Origin: Sabellastarte sp. h YS-2021
Taxonomy: Eukaryota; Annelida; Polychaeta; Sabellida; Sabellidae
Assembly (NCBI GenBank): GCA_964017235.1
Contig: OZ024929.1
Span: 160,379,609-160,443,608 of the forward strand
DNA length: 64,000 nucleotides
Reading direction: 5' to 3'
Below the pieces are notes generated by a model. That model had not been told where the DNA came from. It worked only from the letters and a program-made list of their open reading frames with translations, and made no database searches. Positions 27,901 through 36,900 of this stretch are shown here, piece by piece (the stretch's first letter is position 1; every line of letters starts with the position of its first letter). The position numbers and the translations under genes are program-made.

Positions 27901-30900
27901 CACCTTGGGTGATTTATTTTTTACAGAAAATCTGAGAAGTAGGCTTATTATATTTAATGAAAATCTTTTTTTCTGAACTTGTCGATATATTCTTTTAAAA
28001 CTATATTGATATGTGGAATTGATATTATAGGCTGGCACAAACATTTGGACCTTTTATCTGTGAAAACTTAAATACCTTAGATCTTTGCTCATGGTTTTCT
28101 CAACATCTAGTAAATTTGAAAATTATGATAATACACAGATAGCACATTTGTTTGATCTATGCTATGTTCACATTTAAAGCACATCAGGTTTTTATTTTCG
28201 AGAAAACTTTAGATTAAATGTGGAGTAATACATTTAAAAAGATCATTGAACAGTGGATATTCATTGTGAAACTGATTTTTGAAAAGGCCAGGCTTTCATA
28301 AGTGAAAAAGATAATTCATTGAATATTTTTAAACCTTTGCTTGTCAAATTTTTGTAAAAACACCCACTTGTTATGATTATAATAATAACAACAAGTGATA
28401 ACAGTTCCTCCCTAACTACCTCTTGAATAACATGGTAATTGCACTGAAATGACAAATCCTTTCATACCTTTTTATTTAATTTTTTTATTTTTTATTTATT
28501 TATTTTTTTGCTTATTTCACTTTTAATTTTGGTTAACATTCATGAATTGGTGTGGTGCTATCGGTGTCCCGTATAACTGTACATAATCCCTTATAATATC
28601 TACTACTCATTTAAAAATATTTTACTTAAAGTCAAGAATTTACTGTCATCCAGAAATTCTATATTGGATCAAATTTGCATATTTATGTAAGAAATTTAAT
28701 GTGTGCATGTGGTCAGAAAGTATACTATTGAGTGACAGTACATTCTTGATAGATAGATATCTTTGTTTTATTTTAATTAAACAGTTACTCTTTATGTTGT
28801 TACATTTTTAATAATTTCGCTTTTAAGTTTTCTGAATCCTATTGCACAACTCATTATCTATTAAAGTTTATGTTCCTAAAACAGAGGATGATCAAATTTA
28901 CATTTTGGCTTCGTACATCAAGAGGGAAAGATTGTAAATGTGGAAATAGGTACTAGTCATATGGTCACTGGTCTTTTACCTTACAATATGTGAAATGCAT
29001 CAATCCGGAGAACACCATGCTTTATTTTGAATGGTCTTTCTAATGGTGAATTTTCCTGTTGCTGCTTAATTAGTAAATAGTGCAAGGTAGGTGTAGAGGG
29101 AGAGTGGGTAGTTGGTTACCAATGCTACAAAGTGCCTGATGTTGACCAAGTGGCTGGCACTGCTTTCCTCCACCCTCTTGCATTGAAAGAAACGTTGAAT
29201 CCAAATTAATATGTGGATTTTATACAGGCTCCATTCAGTGCTGAATGTCACAGTTCTTACTTTGTCTTGTATACTTTATGACCCTTTAAAAAAAAATTAA
29301 CAACTTTTTATCTAAAATAAAACAATAACATTATTCAACTGCAGTTATCAACTCTGAAAAGTTGCTCGAATATTGAGTTTATAACAAGATAACTTATACA
29401 ATTTATGACATAACCATTATTCCACTGATGAATACACAACTGACTGGAAAAATGGTATTTCATTACAGTAAACATCTTTAACCTCTGTAACCTCTGTTAC
29501 CCATTAACCATACAGACATTATTATTTATTCCTGATGTATACTTGTTTCAAGTAATCCTGTTATACAGAATAATGTATTTTCCTGTATATTTGCATAAGT
29601 TTCATCGACAGTGTTTGAACATTGTTGGTATCACTACCAGTGAAATAAAACTGGTATCTGGCAGCCTTTAGATATTGATAAATTAGAAATATTTGATGTA
29701 AAATAACAAAGTAAACATTATTGTAAAGGGTCAAAAAAATTTCTTGTCCATCAAAATTGTTCAAACTTAAAGCAAACTTCTTGAACAAGTAAGTTGAAGA
29801 AGTATGAATTAAGATTTTTAACATACAAATTTATTGGTGTAGAAAAGAGATTATTTTTAATTTCTCTTGAATGGAAAAATTGTTATCCAATTACTTTTCT
29901 TAACATTGACTGTAAAAGTAACGAAAATGTTTGCATCCCATTTGGAAAATGTTTTCAACACAATTGTGAAGCCTGATCAGTTTGGTTACATCAAGTTAGT
30001 TTTATAGATGAAGACATCAATACCATATTATGTATAATAAGATTCTCACAAGATCTTTCTCACCCAGGATGATCAGTCCTAGTGGAGCTTGACAAAGCCT
30101 TTACAGATTTTAATCCACTGTTTCTCATTTTTCCATCTTTTCAGAAGCCATACGGATGCAAGACAGCTCTGACAAAGACATCTTTGAGATCTCTATGGCA
30201 AACAAAAATGGAGTCGTCAGACGGTACTTCCCAGAATCCTGGATGTTTGATGTACACCAGATTGGGTAAATATGCTGACTTTTATTTAAAGTAACTTCAA
30301 AAATTATGTATTATGAAGACTCACTTTGTTATAAAAAGATTAACAAAAGATACAATTATAAAAATAATGATTCTTTTTTCCTTTCCAGTGCTCATAGTGG
30401 CTCAAGACGCATCACTAAACATGTTCCTGACACCATCACTTCCTGGGACTTACAAGCTGTAACTTTACACCCCAGTACTGGCCTGTGCGTACTAGATACT
30501 CGCAGTATCAAAGTCTCCAAAGACATCTTCATGTTGGTTGATTTCCCATATGAAGCCATACGCACTGAACAGCTTGAGGTCAAGGTCACAATCCACAATA
30601 AAGCCAGTTTGAGAATTTCAGCCAATGTTTACATGGTGGGAGTTAATGGGGTGTGTACCAATGCAAGGGCAGGGGAGCGATCCAAGAAAATCACAGTGAA
30701 TCTGCATCCAGGCACCCAGCAACATGTCTCATGGGCTATTATGCCGGTCAAAGTCGGAACTTTTCCTCTTCGTTTTGAACTTCATTCACGGCCATATGAT
30801 CGCCATAATGATGACCCGACCCTTGTAGATACGGTGATAAAAAACATACATGTTTCTGCAGAAGGAGTGGAGAGGATCAGAAACGTGGGGTCCTATATAT

Positions 30901-33900
30901 TGGACCCATCAAACATCCTGAATTCTGGAGCAGATTCGATGCGCAATGGGTTTCAGCGAGAGAGCGTTAGTCTGGCAGTCCCTTCAGATGCAATTCCAGG
31001 TTCAGTTGAAGCTCTAGTTAAAATCCATGGTATGTATGGACTTGTTTGGATTTTAATGTATTTTATTAATTATTGATATTGAGTACATTGTACATAACGA
31101 AGGTTATCTCTTTATAATATTTTGGTTATCACCTTTTACAGTCTGTTTACATTTTGCTAAACTAGGAAGGCCTGTATGTAACATTCTTGTTTATCATACC
31201 TTTGCCTTTACTCAAATTAATGGTCAGAAGAGTTGGAGTTGTGATTTCTTGGGTAACTAGAGGGTTCCCCATATATTCTCTTTCAGGACTTCTCTGTCTT
31301 CTCACTTTGAAAATCTATACATCTACCCTAAATATACTTAGATCTAATACCAAAAAGATATCTTGTGGTTCCACCAATTATTCTTGGATCCATAAGTCCA
31401 AGGTTCAGTGTGATGGCTGTTGTGGTAATAATGGTCCAAGACTTTGAATCACCTTCCATAACCCATTTGACTGGCTTCCACATTATCAGTCTAAGACACA
31501 CCTTTTCCAGGATGCATATCTTCCATAAATTAGCTTTGATCTTTGTATGGAATGCTACATGTTGCTGACTTACAATAGTCCATTAACAAAGTATGGTCAC
31601 ACTATTCTTGCCCTGTAGAATCTGTGCTGTCATGGAAATAAGTGCTCTAAAAATTTGTGTATAATAATAATAATCATAAATGGTATTTATGTGACTCAAC
31701 ACATTGCTATTCCAGGTGACATGATGGGGCCAGCTGTACACAGTATTGTGGGACATCTGAACAGACTCATAAGACAGCCGGTGGCATCAGGAGAACAGAC
31801 AATGATGAATCTGGGCCCAGTGCTATACACTGCAAAGTAGGAACTTATTTCACTAAGGGAATATAAGTCTGTGAAATTCCTTTGGCTTACATCCAAGACT
31901 GTAGTATCAGATAATTTACCATATACTATACTATAATGCTAAAGAATTTCTATATTTGTAAACTTTGAGGCACAATAAATATAACTGAATATTCAGCAGT
32001 CAAAACATGATAGACATAAAAGAGATCATTATTACCCATATAGAGAATATGCATCAACATGTTCATTGTTCACCCAGGTGATTCTCCATTTGTAGTATTG
32101 TAAATTCCCCCATGCATCACAAAAAAATTTCACATTAACATAATATGATTATTGTTCTGCAGACAATATGTTGTTGTAACTATTGGGTTGATGTTAGTAA
32201 GAAATTGCGACAGCAGGGGTTATGTGCTTGAAAATTTGAAATGTTATGACATTAATGCATGATATGTGATTTTGATGTATGGACATTGATAATTGATATA
32301 TGATTCTGATACAATATGATATTGGCTTACCAGACATTTGTGAAGGGAGACATATAATTGCATTATATTGTAATAGCTAGAAGGTTCTACATAGTCTGCC
32401 AGATATTAAATGCTCAAACTCTTTGATTAGCTCCCCGTCTGGTAGGGAATCTATAGACAGAGATTGATTCCATCATTACATTGAATATTTATTGTAAACA
32501 GATACTTGAAGAAAACAGACCAGCTTTCTGTGAGGCAGAGAAGACGAGCCAAGAGAAAGATCCAGGATGGAGTGCAGCACATGCTGACATTCAGGAAGAA
32601 GGATGGATCCTACTCCATCTGGACACATTCTAAGTCCAGCACCTGGTCAGTGTAAAATGTGATATACCGTATTTATCCGTATAAACGCCCCGGGGGCAAT
32701 GCATTTTTCAAAAAGAGGGGGGGGGGGGGGCAACTATTTGAGATAAAGAAACCTATTGAAGTCTGTGGGAGCAATGGGCAGTAATGAAATACTTTACAAC
32801 TGGCACAACAATATGTTGAACTCCTGGTCAGTGTGAAGTGTAATTAAGGTCCATCATGTGGTCAGTGTTAAGTGTAATAAAAGTCCGCCATCTGGTCTGA
32901 CTAAAGTGTCATAAAATTGCAGAACCTGCTCAATGTAAACTGTTCAGCACCTGGTCAGTGTGAACTATAACAAAGTCCATTACCTGGTTAGTGTGAACTG
33001 TATTAAACTTCAGCACCTAGTCATTGTGAAGTGTAAGAAAAATCCAGCACCTGGAAAGTGTAAATTAGTATTAATGTTTAGCACGTGATCAGTGTAAAGT
33101 GTAACAAAAGTCACTTGGTCAATGTGAAGTATAATAATAAGAATCCATCTAGTAGCCATTGTAAACTAATTAAAAGATGTTATTGTTCATAATTTTACTC
33201 TTCTTTTGCCTTCTTCAACAGGTTGACAGCCTTCGTACTGAAGGTCTTTTCAGACAGTCAAGATTTTAGTGGCCTGTCCAGAGATCCTTCCCAACTACTT
33301 TGTTCTGCCGCTAACTGGCTTGTCCAGCGCCAAAATCCTGATGGGTCATTCAGGGAACTTGCTCCTTTCACCACCCATCAAGTGTCCACCTCCAATGACA
33401 TCGAAGGCACAGTGGCCTTGACCTCTTTCACAATCGTATCTCTCACCAGCGTGGATTGCGGGAATGAGAATGCCATCAGAAAAGGTCAACAGTATATTCA
33501 CAGCAAGCTTCAGAACCTACGCTTTAAGCCATATCCCTTAGCCATGGCCACCTATGCCTTTAGTTTAACCAAGGACAGTAAGCGATTTGAAGCGGCAGAT
33601 ATGTTGTGGAATGACCGGATCATGAGGTGCTACACAAACAAAGGGGTTTGTTACTGGCCGGCGGACAGATCAGACTTGCGGCAGCCATCTTGGTATAAGC
33701 AGCCCAAAGCTCTGGAGGTAGAATCAGCAGCGTATGCCTTGCTGGCATTTGTGGAACAGAAGAACTATGCCAAGGCAAATAAGGTGGCCAAGTGGCTGGT
33801 GGAACAAAGGAATGATCGAGGGGGCTTTGTATCTACACAGGTAAAAATTTATTGGACTTGTTTGGAATTTGAAGCCCTGACTCATTGGTAGTGCATTAAT

Positions 33901-36900
33901 GATATTTCATATGTAAAGTACGAATATGTAAAAAATAGGTAAAATAAGCACATAGCTTTAAGCCCTTTAAAATTAAGAAACAATCCTGTAGCAGATAAGA
34001 TAAATGGCCAAGTAAGTCGTAAAATTGCTAATTTATTAATAGTTTTCCAATACAATTGTGAGAGCTGGAGCAGTGGTGAATTTCAATGATAGTTTAATGA
34101 GACAAGTTGAAAGGTTTGATGATAATGATTTGCATTTGTGTGAGGTTGGTCCTTTTCAAATTGGTGTTCAACAAGATGATAACTGAACCAACGAACTTGG
34201 AAAACTGAACTTTATACAAGGATACCTAATTGATATTTGAAAGAGGAAACACAGAAAAAAAATCATTATATGCGTTGATACAATTTAGTTTAAATCACTT
34301 ATTAATTTCACAAGCACAATTAATATGTTGTTCACATCCCAAACATCCCAGATACCACCCGTGCCTATCAAAAGGTTAAGTACCACAATATTGCATTTCT
34401 CTGCTGTAGGATACCATGCTTGGACTGCACTCATTGGCTCTTTTTGCCTCAAAAACCCGGAGGAAAGGCATAGATCTACAGGTTGTACTGGCAGCCTCAA
34501 GGAATCCAAACTACCGCAAAAACATACATATTGATGAACACTCTGCCCTGATCCAGCAACATGTAGAGGTGAGTAGTGATATTAAGAAACATAAAGATGG
34601 TGAAAGCTTTCAAAAATTGTATCAGGTTGCAAAGCATTTTTGAGATGTAGTAACATAATATTACATCCTGTTTTGTAAAGTAAAATTACTTTTATGGGAG
34701 TTTTATCTCCATATTGCTTGTTTTTCTTCCCTCATCATCAAAATATGGATTTGAATTCAAGTCTGTCTGTTGTGTAACCTTTACTTTAATTTCTGATCTT
34801 GTTTGAGGTTTATTGCATCACATTCATCTTGCACATAGAATAGAACCTCTATTAACCAACCCTCTAGTATCCAAATTTTCAATTATCTGCCATTTGTCCA
34901 GGTTTATCTATGTTTTAGATTGTTCAATGTGTTTTACACCACCTTAACCTGCAGTTAAATATAAATCACATTGTTTTCAGGTCCTTAATAATATACAAAG
35001 TGCCCTGTATCGTAATATTACTGTTTTGGTTATTTTTAGGAATTATTTAAAATTCTCCTACCCAACATTAAATAAAAAATAAAGCATAATGTGTAGAGCT
35101 AACCCCTTTGTCCCATGAATTATTAATCTCTGGGTCTTTCTTTCATGGTTGCAAGTCATGTGAATGGAAGCATAAGCCCCTTTGCTAAATTAGTCATCTC
35201 TTCATTTTCATCTTTTGCTAAATTAGTCATCTCTTCATATTCAAATAAATATAATCTTTGTTACTTTCACCTTTTCAGCAATACCTGTATCCTGCTTTAT
35301 TCTCCAAATCTTTTGACCTTTATCTCTCAGTAAATCAGTCCTCTCCCATTTTGGGGTAGGAAATGTAAGCTAGATTAACCTTCACCTTTTCAGTCATGCT
35401 TGTAATATTCTTTTGAGATCATAACTCACAAGATGGACATAGTGATAGTCAATTCTCAGAAAATAGTCTGTACATTTTTTTTGTCCTTTTTGGAAAAAGC
35501 CACAGAATTGGTCTTCACCTATGGAATCATGCCTGTGTTCTACTCTTCAGGTCACAAATCATGTGGATGGTGACCTTCACCTCACAAGTCGTGGAGTGGG
35601 TCTGGGCCACGCCCACATACACCTGAAGTATCACTCCAAGCAGAGTGACAATGTGAACAGCTGCAAGTTTGACCTGTCAGTGACCGCCAGTGAGCACAGA
35701 CTCAGCTGGGAGGATCTGCTGGGTAACCCAGGCAGGAGGAGGAGATCGGCCAGGGTAAGATATTCACTGATACTGTCATGTAAAAGTCTGACCTTAAACT
35801 TGTTCATTTTCGTTGATATATACCAAGTAGAATTTCCAAGAGAAGTAAGCAGATAAATCTTTACATTAATACTTAGGCCTTTTGTCTCTGATTCAGTTCC
35901 AGAAGTCATTAGTTAAACAGTCAGAATAAAAGATCTGTCAAGTCATATTAGACAGTGAATTCAGTGTATTCAGTAATATACACTCAAAACAGATCAAGTT
36001 TGTATGGGGGTCTCTTTTCTCTCCTTTTCAGATTAAATTTATATGGGGGGTCTCTTTTCTCTCCTTTTCCATTGAAATTTTCCTTCTTTTATCTGGAATT
36101 TAGTGGTATTTAGCTTTATCCACTTTGAGCAGACCTGTGCCCAGATAAAGACCAGAATATATTTTCTTGTCATATTTGAAGAAAATTCCATGGAAATTCA
36201 TCTGATATCTTCTGTATTGCCAGGTTTACTGTAATTGACAAAACATGGTACATAGAAAATGGACGAGCTGAAAATTTCTAAAAAGAATTTTAGGAACACG
36301 AAATTAAAATATTATACATTCTACATAAATTCTTTCCTTAATATAACTGCAATGTCAGATTTAACCTTGGTTTATTTGGCAATAGGCTTGTGTTGATTAT
36401 ATCAGTGGCAATTTGCTGAAAAACTTAAATATTTAAATGCAATAGAAAAAAATGTAAGAAAAATGAAAGCTCAGTACAATAATGAGAGCACCCTTGAAAG
36501 AGTAAATATAGCATTTGTACTCATAAATTCTCAGTTTACTAAGATACAAACTGCACTTACTTGATAAAAGCAAATTGCCAAAGGGCCAAAAGTTAAATAA
36601 ATGGTTGTAACATTAGCAGCTTTTGTTTTGAATTTTAACAGCTGTTACATGTGGGAGTTCATTATGTTAAAGGAAGAATCCAATGAATATGGAAATGTGC
36701 AGTAACTGTGTTGGGTTATAAGAAACAGCCAAATAAAGCTGTGTATGTTTTGTCTAAGTTTCACAGCAAAGAGATTGTTAAATAGGTTATTTCTATACAG
36801 GAATAATAAAAAATATATGTGTACTATACCTTATTAATGCTCTCTTCAAGGCTTTAATCTATGACTGAAAGAAAAAGGAGTCAAATATACAGCAGCCAGG

